Part shown: positions 22,443-33,815 of the stretch, piece by piece
How the letters are laid out: every line of letters starts with the position of its first letter
Position numbering within the stretch: position 1 is the first letter of the stretch
Source: Silurus meridionalis
Lineage: Eukaryota; Chordata; Actinopteri; Siluriformes; Siluridae
DNA length: 64,000 bases
NCBI RefSeq assembly: GCF_014805685.1
Contig: NC_060906.1
Span: 26,105,126 to 26,169,125, forward strand
Direction of reading: 5' to 3'
Translations under genes and position numbers: made by a program
The notes under the pieces: model-generated
Databases searched by the model: none
The model's input: only the letters and a program-made list of their open reading frames with translations
What the model was told of the DNA's origin: nothing

Positions 22443-24217
22443 AGGAACACCGTGTCTCTTTGTGTCACACAATCCTCAAATCCAACCTGACTGAAAAGTT
22501 TAAAAGAGTTAATGAAGGAATCTCACAGCATGGAAGTTCAGCACTTCTGAATGAGATCTACACAGAGCTCTACATCACAGAGGGTTGGAGTGGAGACGTC
22601 AATAATGAACATGAGGTGAGACAGATTGAGACACTGTCCAGGAGACCAGCAACACAGGAGAAACCCATCAAATGTAATGATCTCTTTAAAGACAAGTCCA
22701 TCAGAAGTGTGCTGACTAAAGGAGTTGCTGGAATTGGAAAAACAGTCTCTGTGCAGAAGTTCATTCTGGACTGGGCTGAAGGAAAAGCAAATCAGGACGT
22801 CACCTTCATGTTTCCACTTCCCTTTAGAGAGCTGAACCTGATGAAGCAGAAACATCTCAGTCTGATGGATCTTTTTCATCACTTTTTCCCAGAAATGAGA
22901 AAACTAGAATTAATAGACTGTGAGAGGAATAAAGTGGTGTTGATCTTTGATGGTCTGGATGAGTGTCAACTTCCTCTAAATTTCCAGGACAATGATAGAT
23001 TGAGTGATGTAACAGAATCAGCCTCAGTGGATGTGCTGCTGACGAACCTCATCAAGGGAATCTGCTTCCTCTGCCCACCTCTGGATCACCTCTCGACCAG
23101 GAGCAGCCAATCAGATCCCTCCTGAGTGTGTAGACCAGGTAACAGAGGTACGAGGGTTCAGTGATCCTCAGAAAGAGGAGTACTTCAGGAAGAGGATACG
23201 TGATCAGAGCCTGGCCAATAAAATCATCACACACATGAAGTCTTCAAGAAGCCTCCACATCATGTGCCACATCCCAGTCTTCTGCTGGATCTCAGCCACT
23301 GTTCTAGAGAGAATGTTGGGTGAAGCAGAGAGTGGAGAAATCCCCAAGACTCTGACTCAAATGTTCACACACTTCCTGATCTTTCAGATCAAACACAAGG
23401 ACCAAAAGTACCATCAGAAATGTGACCCTGATCCTCAGCAGACCAGAGATAGCATCATGGCACTGGGAAAACTGGCCTTCCAACAGCTGGAGAAAGGAAA
23501 CCTGATGTTCTATGAAGAAGACCTGAAAGAGTGTGGCATTAATGTGAGAGAAGCTTCAGTGTACTCAGGAGTGTGTACTCAGATCTTCAGAGAGGAGTTT
23601 GGGCTTCACCTGGGGAAGGTGTTCAGCTTTGTACATCTGAGTGTTCAGGAGTTTCTGGCTGCTTTATATGCATTTCTCTCCTTCATCAGCAGAAATGTAG
23701 CACAACAACAAACCACTGATCTGTCTGATCTTTTCACCAAATCAAACATGTCTGAGTTCCTCAGGAGTGCAGTGGAGAAGACCTTACAGAGTGAGAATGG
23801 ACACCTGGACCTGTTCCTCCGCTTCCTTCTGGGTCTCTCACTGGAGTCCAATCAGACTCTCTTACGAGGTTTAATGCCACAGACAGGAAGTAGCTCTCAC
23901 AGCAAACAGGAAACGGTGGACTACATTAAAGAGAAGATAATCAAGAATCCATCTCCAGAGAAATCCATCAATCTGTTCCACTGTCTGAATGAACTGAATG
24001 ATGTTTCTCTGGTGCAGGAAGTGCAAACTTATGTAAACAGAGGAGGTTACAGTTGTCTCAGTAGACCCAGACTCTCTCCTGCTCAGTGGTCTGCTTTGGT
24101 GTTTGTGTTACTGAACTCAGAACAGGAGCTGGACGAGTTTAATTTGAGGAAATATGATCCATCAGAGGAATGTCTTCTGAAGCTGCTGCCGGTGGTCAAA
24201 GCCTCCAGAAAAGCTTA
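22443..24217 (+). pseudogene. NLR FISNA-NACHT exon with frameshift
   Basis: Acceptor cttgtttattag ends at 22442; phase 1 in. FISNA region: [20 protein letters not shown] to [20 protein letters not shown]. Walker A is [15 protein letters not shown] and Walker [13 protein letters not shown]. Near 23055-23072 two single bases appear to be missing (aagggaat, then cttcctct), after which the expected frame continues as [20 protein letters not shown] and runs on to the winged-helix region ([18 protein letters not shown]). Without those bases the first frame ends at TGA 23123-23125. The exon ends gct ta|gtgagt at 24217, phase 2. Confidence 0.85.
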
Positions 24218-24227
24218 GTGAGTATTT

Positions 24228-24228
<1 letters not shown>

Positions 24229-24295
<67 letters not shown>
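24229..24295. repeat. (TA)n microsatellite
   Basis: About 33 TA repeats starting 12 bases after the NACHT exon donor. Confidence 0.95.
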
Positions 24296-24298
<3 letters not shown>

Positions 24299-24354
24299 TA
24301 TATGTATATATGTTGATTTTGCTGAATTAAAATTAATGTAAAAAAAAGTGTTGT

Positions 24355-24515
24355 CTCTGAGGGTTACGATGTCGGACTCCTGATTGGAAGATTTTGAGTT
24401 CAAATCCCAGCCTACACCAACTTGCCACTGCTGGCCTGCTGAGCAAGACCCTTGACTAACTCACTTCACTACTTAGTGTATAAATAGGATAATTGCAAGT
24501 TGGATAAGGGCATTT
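24355..24515 (+). mobile_element. tRNA-derived SINE with L2-like tail
   Basis: A B-box-like GAGTTCAAATCCCAG follows a plausible tRNA-like head. The end (gcaagttggataagggcattt) resembles the L2/CR1-type tail seen in many fish SINEs. Divergent and probably truncated. Confidence 0.45.
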
Positions 24516-24529
24516 GCTCTATTTGTAAT

Positions 24530-24737
24530 AGAGAGTGTGTTAGAGAAGTGAAAAAAAGAGTGCAGGTAGAGAAGTGAAGAAAAGAGTGCAGGCAGGGTAG
24601 AGTGCGTGCAGAGGAGTAATAGCAGGAGTGAGGGTGGTGCAGGACATGTTTGAGGACAGTATGACAGCAGTGAAGTGTGCAGTAGGACCAACAGACTGGT
24701 TCAAGGTAAAGGTTGGATTGCATCAAGGATCAGGCCT
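24530..24737 (+). mobile_element. RTE LINE fragment, plus strand
   Basis: Carries gtgttagagaagtgaa, then VVQDMFEDSMTAVKCAVGPT and DWFKVKVGLHQGSG, the RTE RT block found at 38700-38790, but with its order scrambled. It stops where the inverted RTE below begins. Confidence 0.65.
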
Positions 24738-25893
24738 GCCTGCTCCCATTAGGGGGCGCCACAGCGGATCATCCATCTCCATTCCCCCCCTGTCCTCTAC
24801 ATCTGCCTCTTTCACACCAACTACCTGCATGTCTTCCCTCACCACATCCATGAACCTCCTTCTTGGTCTTCCTATTTTCCTCCTTCCTGGTGTCTCCATC
24901 CTCAGCATTCTCCTACTGATATACCCCATGTCCCTCCTCTGCACATGTCCAAACCATCTCAATCACACCTCCCTCACCTTGTCACCAAAACGTCCAAGAT
25001 GTGCTGTCCCTCTAATAAACTCATTTGTAATTTTGTCCATTGTCGTCACTCCCAAAGAAAACCTTAACATCTTCAGCTCTGCTACCTCCAGCTCCACCTC
25101 CTGACTTTTACTCAATGCCACTGTCTCTAATCCATACAACATCTCAGGTCTCACCACAGTCCTATAAACTTTCCCTTTCACTCTCACAGATACTCTTCTA
25201 TCACAAATCACTCCTGCTATCACTCTTCTCCACCCACTCCACCCTGCCTGCACTCTTTCTTTACTTCTCTAACACACTCTCCATTACTCTGCACTGTTGA
25301 CCCCAGGTACCTGAACTCCTCCACCTTCTCCACTTCATCTCCCTGCAACCGCACCCCACCACTGCCCTCCCTCTCATTCACACACATGTACTCTGTCTTA
25401 CTCCTACTGACTTTTATTCCCCTTCTCTCAGCATGTACCTCCACCTCTCCAGGATCTTCTCCACCTGCTCCCTACTCTCACCACAAATCACAATATCATC
25501 CACAAACATCATAGTCCATGAAGACTCCTGTCTGACCTCGTCCTTCAACCTGTCCATCACCACTGCAAACAGGAAAGGGCTCAGGGCCGATCCTTGATGC
25601 AGTCCAACCTTCAACTGAAACCAGTCTGTCGTTCCTACTGCACACTTCACTGCTGTCACACTGTCCTCATATATGTCCTGCACCACCCTCACATACTTCT
25701 CTGACACACCTGACTTCCTCATACAATACCACAACTCCTCTCTCCACCCTGTCGTACGCTTTCTCTTAATTCACAAACACACAATGTAACTTCTTCTGAT
25801 CTCCTCTAACTTAATTCCCCTGTAGTTACTGCAGGTCTGAACATCTCCCTTATGCTTAAAGATTGGTACCAGCACACTCCCACCATCATTGAC
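24738..25893 (-). mobile_element. RTE LINE, 3' half (interrupted copy)
   Basis: Minus-strand frames 25734-25414, 25444-25220, 25253-24963 and 24962-24723 give successive RTE-clade RT parts: VGLHQGSALSPFLFAVVMDR, MMFVDDIVICGESREQVE (FVDD active site), RSKTEYMCVNEREGSG, EFRYLGSTVQSNGECV, GTAHLGRFGDKVREV and RWFGHVQRRDMGY. At 25893 it meets BEL/Pao DNA; its 5' half is found again at 28478-29117. Several frameshifts. Confidence 0.8.
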
Positions 25894-26418
25894 CTGCTCA
25901 GCATCTCCCTTCCCAATGACTTCCTCCATGAACTCAACATAATGTTCCTTATACCTTTCATCCCGTTGTAATTTCCTTTTAAGGTGAAGAAGGCGCGTAA
26001 TAGCCTTTGTTATCAGGCAGGCTGGTCTGGTTTTGAAGGGCAGAGGCATTTCATAATGTCCAGACACATTTTTCTTTATTCCCTTATCCAGTATGTAAAA
26101 AAATGTAATGTCATCTTGTGACACAATTTTGCTGTCGTCATTGCCATCTTTGAAGTCAGACTCTAGAACGCAAATGACGTCGGTAGGAGTTAAGGGAGGT
26201 AGCTCTTTAAGTGTAATTCTGTGACACAGATGATGTGTGCTCAACACATCCTGGGTTTGTAGTGAGCGCCCTACAATACTCCATCCTAAATCAGTCCTTA
26301 CAGCATAGGGTTCCTCATCGTCTCCTAAGGGGACCTTTCGTGGTGCCATAGCTCTTGAGCAGTTGTAGCCAATTAAAAGACCTGCTACACAGTCCTTCAG
26401 TGGTTGTATTTCATCCAC
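25894..26418 (-). pseudogene. BEL/Pao pre-RT segment
   Basis: Encodes DEIQPLKDCVAGLLIGYNCS, then EEPYAVRTDLGWSIVGRS, the segment between protease and RT in BEL/Pao elements, and RKLQRDERYKEHYVEFMEEV. It fuses in frame to RTE residues (SVLVPIFKHKGDVQTCSNY) at the insertion border, giving a chimeric reading frame with no biological meaning expected. Confidence 0.8.
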
Positions 26419-26434
26419 TATTTCTTACTATACT

Positions 26435-27985
26435 CTATTTTTTAGCCATCTCACAAGTGGGAATGTGAGAGCGGTTGACAGGTATGCAGTCCTTTGTATA
26501 GGTGACCGGAAGATTGACTTGAACTGCAGAACTATATCCTCTAACACGAAGCCCAGAGACACCTTCGCTTGTGATCACCGTTTTCCTGCCACTCATAGTC
26601 GTCAACTTCAGTTTCACTGGATACTTGTCAGCATTAAGACCATCACTCAATTCTTGGTCAATGAACGTAGTATCACTTTGAGTGTTGAGCAGTGCATAGA
26701 CGAGTTTCTCAGTGGTTGGATCATTTTTTGATGAAACCCATACTGGTATCACCATAGATGTGTTTGATGAGCCGTCACCTGCTACACTGAGTGACGTTGC
26801 AGCAGCACTTTGGTTTGTTTCTGGTTCTGATGTAGTCCTTTCTCTTTTATAGTTGTCATAATGCAGGGCTGTAAGATGCTTTCCTTTATAGTGGTTACAG
26901 AAAAGACGATGATGGCAGTCTCTCACGATGTGGCCGGGTTTCAGGCATCCATAACATTGTTTTTTCTCCTTTATATAGTTGCGTCGCTCAACTAACACCA
27001 TCCCAGCGAACTTGTAGCATGCGTGTAGTTGGTGTCTATTATCTTGACAAAGGATACATAAAACCTTAACTTTCCACTGTTCTGGCTTGTGTTTTTCATT
27101 TTTAGTGACTATTTGGGTGGTAAACACACTAGCTTTGGTTTTCTTCACATCTCTGAGGTTTCTCTTCTCAGTGATAGAATCTGACAAATGAAGGGCATGA
27201 AAGGACGTAATGGGATTGCAAGCAATCACGGCTTCATCTGACGTGAATCTAGCAAACTCTTTGAAACTTGGGAATTCTTGATTTTCATTTAGGCTTTGCG
27301 AGACTTGTCGGTTCCAGAGTAAAGCTGCCCAGTCTGGTAGTTTGTGAACGAGCTTCCGATTTTCTTCCCAGTCGTTTAATATGTCGAGACCCTTGACATG
27401 AGGCATGGCATCTTGACAAGCATTCAGAAAATCTGAAAAGCGTCTCAGTCCTTCAGCATCCTTCGATGGAATTCTCGGCCAGTTGGTGAGCTTTTTTCTA
27501 AACGCTCTCTGAATGGCGAATGGCTGGCCAAAGTGACGATTTAGTTTGTCCCATGCCCCTTGGTATGCTTCATTGTCATTTCGGTAAAAGTTGCCATCTA
27601 AAGCCTGCCGTGCTGGGTTACCAACGTACTTTTTTAGGTGGTATAGTTTTTCGGCTGGCGTGATTGCCCTTTGGTCTATGAGTGAAGTGAATGCTGCCTT
27701 CCATTCAATGAATTGTATGGGATCGCCATTGAAGACAAATGGCTCAGGAACAGGACGACTATTTAAGGCTATGTTGTCTTGAAAGAGCTGAGTGAGAGAG
27801 GGAATGTCTGTATGATGGGGCGTTGCAACTTGAGAGAGGGGCACTGTAGTTACGGGTGTATTCTTTGCTTCCATGTTCCTTTCGTTCTTGAAATAAATAG
27901 CATCCTTGTGATCCGTCTCTCTTTTGTAGATCTTAAACTTGACTTGAGCGGCCCTTATCTCTTTCGCTGCCTGTAATCGCTCCAA
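26435..27985 (-). pseudogene. BEL/Pao gag-protease ORF
   Basis: A 516-codon frame. The gag part has the DUF1759-type core (PFVFNGDPIQFIEWKAAFTS, LYHLKKYVGNPARQALDG, AYQGAWDKLNRHFGQPFAIQ) and one zinc knuckle CYGCLKPGHIVRDC (C-x2-C-x4-H-x4-C), preceded by a partial CILCQDNRHQLHAC. The protease part reads YALLNTQSDTTFIDQEL, where the D-T-G catalytic triad should be; N-T-Q replaces it, so the protease is dead. The frame stops after THIS-like segment SHIPTCEMAKK. Confidence 0.85.
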
Positions 27986-28477
27986 CTTACGCCTTTGTGC
28001 CTTCAGAGCCTTGCGTTGTTGTTAACTAAGTGGATGAATGCAAAATTAAAAAAACAAAATCTATGTCCTTAATTAGACAAATTCCATGTGTCCATGATGC
28101 CTGCAGGTGTGGGCGCAAATATAATCACAGTTTATCTTGTTGCTATTGTTGGTGAGCCGGCGAGTATTGAATGTTCAGTCCAAGAAGCCGTTCATCCGTT
28201 GCTCAACGTATTGTCGTACTATAGTAGATTAATACTCACGACCTATCATCAATGTTCGTAAGTGTGGCTGTACTTGACCATTGCACCGAATCTGTGAGAC
28301 CGCTGTCCGAAGTATAGGTCAGGCGCGAGGAAGCAGCTTAAAGAGTCCACGCTGATGCCTTGTGACGGTGATGAAGCAGAAGCTGTAACTGGCGCTGTGA
28401 AGACCCTCCGTGGCCCTTTGTAGACAACAGTTACTGGAATTGATGCGGGTCAAGCTCTTACTAGACACTATAATTAT

Positions 28478-29330
28478 TCCTCAGGCATCTTCTCACCTTC
28501 CAGAATCTTGTTAAACAATCTGGTTAAAAACTCCACTGCATCTCTCCTTAACATCTCCATGCTTCTACTGTTATGTCATCTGGTCCAACCAAATTTCCAC
28601 TCTTCATCCTTTTAATCGCTGCTCTCACTTCCTCCTTACTAATCCTATCCACTTCCTGCTTTACCAACTCAACACCATCCAACCTTCTCTTTCTCTGATT
28701 TTCCCCATTCCTCAGCTGCTCAAAATCCTCCTCCACCTTCTTAACACACTCTCCTCACTAGTCAACACATTTCCATCTCCATCCTTTATTGCTCTTACTT
28801 GCAACACATCCTTTCCAGCTCGGTCTCTCTGCCTGGCCAATCAGTATAAATCCTTTTCTCCTTCCTTACTGTCCAACCTCTCATACAGCTCCTCATATGC
28901 CTTTTCCTTGGCTTTCATACATCCTTCTTACCGCTGCCGCATCTCCTTGTACTCCTGCCTACTTTTCTCATCACTCTGTCTATCCCACTTCTGTTTTGCC
29001 AACCTCTTTCTCCTTATGCTCTCCTGCACTTCCTCATTCCTCACTTCTCCTTTCCCTACTGTATCTGTAAATGTCTTCCTTCTCTCCTTCTCCTCCTTCA
29101 GCCAACAGTAGCCCAATTTCCACCGGTACCCTGTCAGCTAATGATACCTCTAATGGGCCTCGACTGATCCGGTATGAAATTCTTAATTGTGATCTGCATA
29201 TTTGATTTGGCACGTTTTACGCTGGATGCCCTTCCTAACGCAACCTTCCCCATTTATCCGGGCTTGGGACCGGCATTAAGAGTGCACTGGCTTGTGCCTC
29301 CCTAATGGCTGGGTTATGATAGGCACAGTT
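28478..29330 (-). mobile_element. RTE LINE, 5' half (interrupted copy)
   Basis: Minus strand reads VKQEVDRISKEEVRAAIKRM, then KSGNLVGPDDITVEAW and FLTRLFNKILEGEKMPEE at 28478, exactly where the 3' half at 25893 (SVLVPIF) would continue. Upstream coding (RKRLAKQKWDRQSDEKSRQ) extends to 29116. The stretch 29118-29330 (ggatgcccttcctaacg, ccatttatccgggcttggg) is a common fish repeat word that may be the RTE 5' UTR. Confidence 0.75.
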
Positions 29331-29445
29331 TATTGGAGTTTAAGTGATCTAGATTGTTTTCATTTCTGGACAAACATTTGATAGATTGTCTTTATATGGG
29401 GGAGTTTATGTGTTAAGTGGTCTAACAAATTAGTCCATGTATTTT

Positions 29446-29863
29446 TTAGTGTGAGGGCAGAACATGCTTTTTGTGTTGCAGCACCATGCAGAGCTGATGG
29501 TGGCCTACTGATTGAGCTTCAATAATCAGCAAAAATTTTAATGTGAAGACCCGAATAACCCTTGGGTTTTGGAATATCATCCAGACTAGCGCAATGGTGC
29601 ACATTAGTAGAGTAGAAGGGAAGAGAAAACAATTGTTACGATCCTGAATTCTAGGCCTGCTACTTTGACAACGAAGCAGAGAGATAAATGTTCTTAATAT
29701 TCCGAAATGAAATTGAATGACAATTGTTATTTTTTGCAACCATTAAGTTGCACTCCACACTGAATGATATTAGCTTATGATCTGATAGTCTGTATGAATG
29801 GGGGAGGGAGAAAAGGACCTGATATATTCTCAGATAAAAGTTTGTAGGAATCAAATTCTTCAT
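29446..29863 (-). mobile_element. Possible LINE endonuclease remnant
   Basis: A minus-strand piece with RLSDHKLISFSVECNL, then NCHSISFRNIKNI resembles the SDH motif and following linker at the end of LINE apurinic-type endonucleases. Highly decayed, family uncertain. Confidence 0.35.
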
Positions 29864-29900
29864 GATATCTTCATTACATTAGAAATAAACTCACGACACA

Positions 29901-31044
29901 TACAGTGCATCCGGAAAGTTTAACAGCCTTTGCCATGACGCTCAAAACTGAGCTCAGGTGCATCCTTTTTCCACTGACCATCCTTATGATATTTCTACAA
30001 CTTGATTGTAGTCCACCTGTGGTCAATTCAGTTGATTGTACATGATTTGGAAAGGCACACACATGTTTATAGAAGGTCCCACAGTTGACAGTTATTGTCA
30101 GAGCACAAGCCAAGCCATGAAGTCCAAGGAATTGTCTGTAGACCTCAGAGACCGGATTGTATTAAGGCACAGATCTGGGGAAGGAGACAGACATTTCTGC
30201 AGCATTGAAGGACCCAATGATCACAGTGACCTCCATTATCCGTAAATGGAAGAAGTTTGTAACCACCAGGACTCTTTCAAGAGCAGAGCCACCCAGTCAA
30301 AATGAGCGATCGGTTGAGAAGGGCCTTAGTCAGGGAGGTGACCAAGAACCCGAAGGTCACTCTGAAAGAGCTTGAGTTTCTCTAACGAGAGAGGACCTTC
30401 CAGAAGAACCATCTCTGCAGCACTCCACTTCAAAGATTGAACTCGTTTGCCAGAAACCAGGCACTGCTCATCACTTGGCCTATACCATCTGCTCCAGAGT
30501 GCTCAGGACCTCAGACTGGGTTCATCTTCCAACAGGACAACAAACTTAATCACACAGCCAAGGTAATAAAGTAGTGGCTACAGGACGAGTCTGTAAAGGT
30601 TCTTTAGTGGCCCAGTCAGAGCCCAGACTTGAACCCTCTCCATCTCTGGAGATCTGAAAATGGCTGTGCATCCGCACTCCCCATCCAACCTGAAGGAGCT
30701 TGAGAGGTTCTGCACAGAAGAAGGATAGAAACTGCCCAAAAATAAGTGTCAAGCCTGTAGCATTAAACTCAAGAGACCTGAGGCTGCATCTGGTGCCAAA
30801 GGAGCTTCAATAAAGCATTGAGCAAAAGCTCTGAATATTTACGTACATGTGATTTTTTTTCTTTTTATTTTTTTTGTAATAAATGTGCAAAGATTTAAAA
30901 CACACTTTACTCCATGTTGTTATCATGTGCTTTTGTTTGTGAAATTTTAAGCAAAAGAATGATTTTATTACAATTTGGAGAAAAGGTGTAACATTACAAA
31001 ATGTGGAAAAGGTGAAGTGCTGTGAATATTTTCCACACACTGTA
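29901..31044 (+). mobile_element. Tc1-like DNA transposon, decayed
   Basis: TA-flanked, with terminal inverted repeats CAGTGCATCCGGAAAGT at 29903 and, at the right end, the inverted CAGTGTGTGGAAAATATTCA, both common fish Tc1 ends. The transposase begins SKELSVDLRDRIVLRHRSGE in the DNA-binding domain (30121-30180) and continues IRKWKKF with stops. The C-terminal part is very degraded. Confidence 0.85.
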
Positions 31045-31225
31045 TGGCTTTCAACCCCCTTTCTTTTATGGATTGCTCCAGGACTGATTTCATGTATGTG
31101 AAATAAAAACACATTCATCGCTAAATTGTGGATAAGTAACTTAACGGGATAGTAAATGTTGCACTTGTTATTTTAAAACAAAGTTGGAAAAAATGCATTA
31201 TTCTTTCTCATCTTTTCTCTTCCAG

Positions 31226-31399
31226 TCTGTGTGAGTGTAATCTGACAAAGGAAAGCTGTAGAAGTCTGTCCTCAGTTCTCAGCTCAAACTCCTCCAGACT
31301 GAGAGAACTGAACCTGAGTGACAATAACCTGCAGGATTCAGGAGTGACGCTGCTCTCTGCTGGACTGAAGACTCCACACTGTACACTGGAGATACTGAG
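31226..31399 (+). CDS. NLR LRR exon A
   Basis: 174 nt, the canonical NLR LRR exon length, acceptor tttctcttccag, donor gaggtatat, phase 2 to 2. Encodes [20 protein letters not shown], then [20 protein letters not shown] and [11 protein letters not shown]. Its last 30 or so nt and donor are the source of the tandem array that follows. Confidence 0.85.
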
Positions 31400-31400
31400 G

Positions 31401-31455
<55 letters not shown>

Positions 31456-31486
31456 TCACATATACACTCACTCACTCACACACACA

Positions 31487-31521
<35 letters not shown>

Positions 31522-31618
31522 GAGACTCCACACTTTACACTGGAGATACTGAGGTACACACACACACACACATACACACACACTGGAGACTCCATACTGT
31601 ATACTGGAGATACTGAGG

Positions 31619-31650
<32 letters not shown>

Positions 31651-31690
31651 TACTCTGGAGACTCCACACTGTACACTGGAGATACTGAGG

Positions 31691-31742
<52 letters not shown>

Positions 31743-31774
31743 AGACTCCACACTGTACACTGGAGATACTGAGG

Positions 31775-31828
<54 letters not shown>

Positions 31829-31858
31829 AGACTCCACTGTACACTGGAGATACTGAGG

Positions 31859-31906
<48 letters not shown>

Positions 31907-31938
31907 AGACTCCACACTGTACACTGGAGATACTGAGG

Positions 31939-32002
<64 letters not shown>

Positions 32003-32034
32003 AGACTCCACACTGTACACTGGAGATACTGAGG

Positions 32035-32082
<48 letters not shown>

Positions 32083-32113
32083 AGACTCACACTGTACACT
32101 GGAGATACTGAGG

Positions 32114-32177
<64 letters not shown>

Positions 32178-32209
32178 AGACTCCACACTGTACACTGGAG
32201 ATACTGAGG

Positions 32210-32262
<53 letters not shown>

Positions 32263-32294
32263 GAGACTCCACACTGTACACTGGAATACTGAGG

Positions 32295-32343
<49 letters not shown>

Positions 32344-32376
32344 GATACTCCACACTGTACACTGGAGATACTGAGG
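31400..32376. repeat. Exon-tail/donor minisatellite with (AC)n spacers
   Basis: Eleven further copies of the last part of LRR exon A (gactccacactgtacactgg, then agatactgag) each followed by gtata and 15-35 AC repeats; period about 60-100 bp. Copy starts near 31521, 31583, 31655, 31741, 31827, 31905, 32001, 32081, 32176, 32261 and 32341. Minus-strand Cys/Val frames here are spurious. Confidence 0.93.
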
Positions 32377-32429
32377 TCAGTAATTCAGTCAAAAATTTTA
32401 CATACAACAATCAGATGTCAGGTGTTGAA

Positions 32430-32944
32430 CCTTGAGGTGGATGAGTTAAAACAGCAGATATCCACAACTGGTTCCCCATTTGTCATGAACAGATAGCTGA
32501 GACTGAAATGGGTATAGGTATAGCAAAACTGGACAAAGGAAATCTGATAAAAATGCAGTCTGGTATGATAAATGTAGAATTCTCTTGAAGCACACAGATG
32601 GCAGTTACAATTTTGCATTAATAGCATGAATCCATAACTGCAACCTGCCTTGTATCAACAGCACAGGCTGGTGGATGTGGTTTGATAGTGTAAGGAATGT
32701 TTTTTGACACACTTTGGGCATGTTAATAGCAAACAAGTTTCGAATGGCACTGCTGATTATTAATGACTAATATTAATCCAGCAGGACAATGCACCCTGTT
32801 ACAAAGCAAAAGTTATCTCAAACTAGTTTCACGAGCATGAGAATAATTTTAATGTTCTTCTGTCACGGTGTGAGTGAAACAAAAGGCAGAAGCCGGAGTA
32901 CAGCTCGCTCGGGTTTTAATGGCATGCGTGAGAGAGAGATTTAC

Positions 32945-32989
<45 letters not shown>

Positions 32990-33440
32990 CGCACATACAC
33001 ACACGGCAGTCCTCAGGTTGAGAGAGATAGTCCGAGTAGCGCATTGGGAGAAACGTAGCTGACCCGAGATGCACAGGAGGGGAAGCAGCCGTACAGGATT
33101 CTGGAGTCCGGATGAAACGGATGAGAGAAGTCTTGTAAGAAAACCGGAACGCCAAAACATGCAGTACGGGAAGTCCAACATAAACAATAACGAACGGGGC
33201 GTGAATGTGAGTGAGGGGTTTATGTAGGAGTGGAGTGTTGCGCTTCAGATGTGCCTCGTTAAACCTGGAGCTTCAGAGAGAGTGGAGGCATGAGTGATGA
33301 TGAGCTCCAGGTGTGCGTGGGTAAACCTGGAGCTCTATGGAGAGTGGAGGCATAGAGAGCCACCAAAGGGGGCGTGGCAGGTGGATCATTGACATCTTCA
33401 GTGCCCTTACCAGTTATAGAAACTGAATCTAAACCTGAAC
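32430..33440 (+). mobile_element. Tc1-like transposase remnant split by a solo LTR
   Basis: The plus strand contains aacctgccttgtatcaacag, then QQDNAPCYKAKVISN and FHEHENNF, the DDE region of a Tc1 transposase including the D-N-A-P block. The text breaks at 32860 (aatgttcttc) and resumes at 33395 with tcttcagtgccc, the repeated tcttc being the target-site duplication of the LTR between. Confidence 0.7.
32861..33394 (-). mobile_element. Solo LTR (Gypsy-like) with perfect 5-bp TSD
   Basis: 534 bp, minus strand begins TGTCAATGATCC, then GCCACGCCCCC, and ends CCGTGACA. Both flanks are TCTTC, a perfect 5-bp target-site duplication. A (CA)n run lies inside (32948-32986). The same start pattern occurs in the LTRs at 35518 and 36470. 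Confidence 0.8.
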
Positions 33441-33641
33441 AGGAGATTTTCAGCAATGCTCCTAAAACCTAAACCTGCTCCTGAAAACATTTTGTAAAAT
33501 TTTGCTCGCAACTATGAAGCTAAAATGCACTAGTTAACATTTAGATAAAGTTACTAAAATAGAAACATGAATAACTGCATTCAGAAGATTTTACTTTGAA
33601 AGAGGCATTTCAGATATCTTTTAAATGTTATTTCTTTTCAG

Positions 33642-33815
33642 GTTGTGCCAGTGTGATCTGGCAGAAGAAAGCTGTAGAGCTCTTTCCTCAGTTCTCAGCT
33701 TAAACTCATCCAGACTGAGAGAACTGTACCTGACTGGGAATAACCTGCAGGATTCAGGAGTGAAGCTGCTCTCTGTTGGACTGAAGACTCCACACTGTAC
33801 ACTAGAGCTACTTGA
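33642..33815 (+). CDS. NLR LRR exon B
   Basis: 174 nt, acceptor tatttcttttcag (ends 33641), donor ttgagtacg at 33816, phase 2 to 2. Encodes [20 protein letters not shown], then [20 protein letters not shown] and [11 protein letters not shown]. No premature stop. Its donor is not followed by a microsatellite, unlike exon A. Confidence 0.85.

Larger units (their letters stand above)
25894..28477 (-). mobile_element. BEL/Pao retrotransposon fragment inserted in an RTE LINE
   Basis: Contains leader, gag, protease and the protease-RT linker of a BEL/Pao element and stops at FMEEVIGKGDAEQV, just before where RT would start. RT, RNase H, integrase and 3' LTR are absent. The region 28020-28477 is probably 5' leader or LTR, not resolved. 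Both edges abut one RTE element that has lost only about seven bases at the junction. Confidence 0.8.

Noticed and set aside
24355..24420. tRNA gene
   Set aside because: Only a B-box-like word is present; no cloverleaf could be drawn, and the 3' part is SINE-like.
25771..26418. Chimeric BEL-RTE protein as a novel gene
   Set aside because: The in-frame join at the insertion border is most simply chance; both halves are TE fragments with defects.
31468..32410. Cys/Val-rich minus-strand frames of up to 295 codons
   Set aside because: Produced by (AC)n and the exon-tail repeat; no independent coding evidence.
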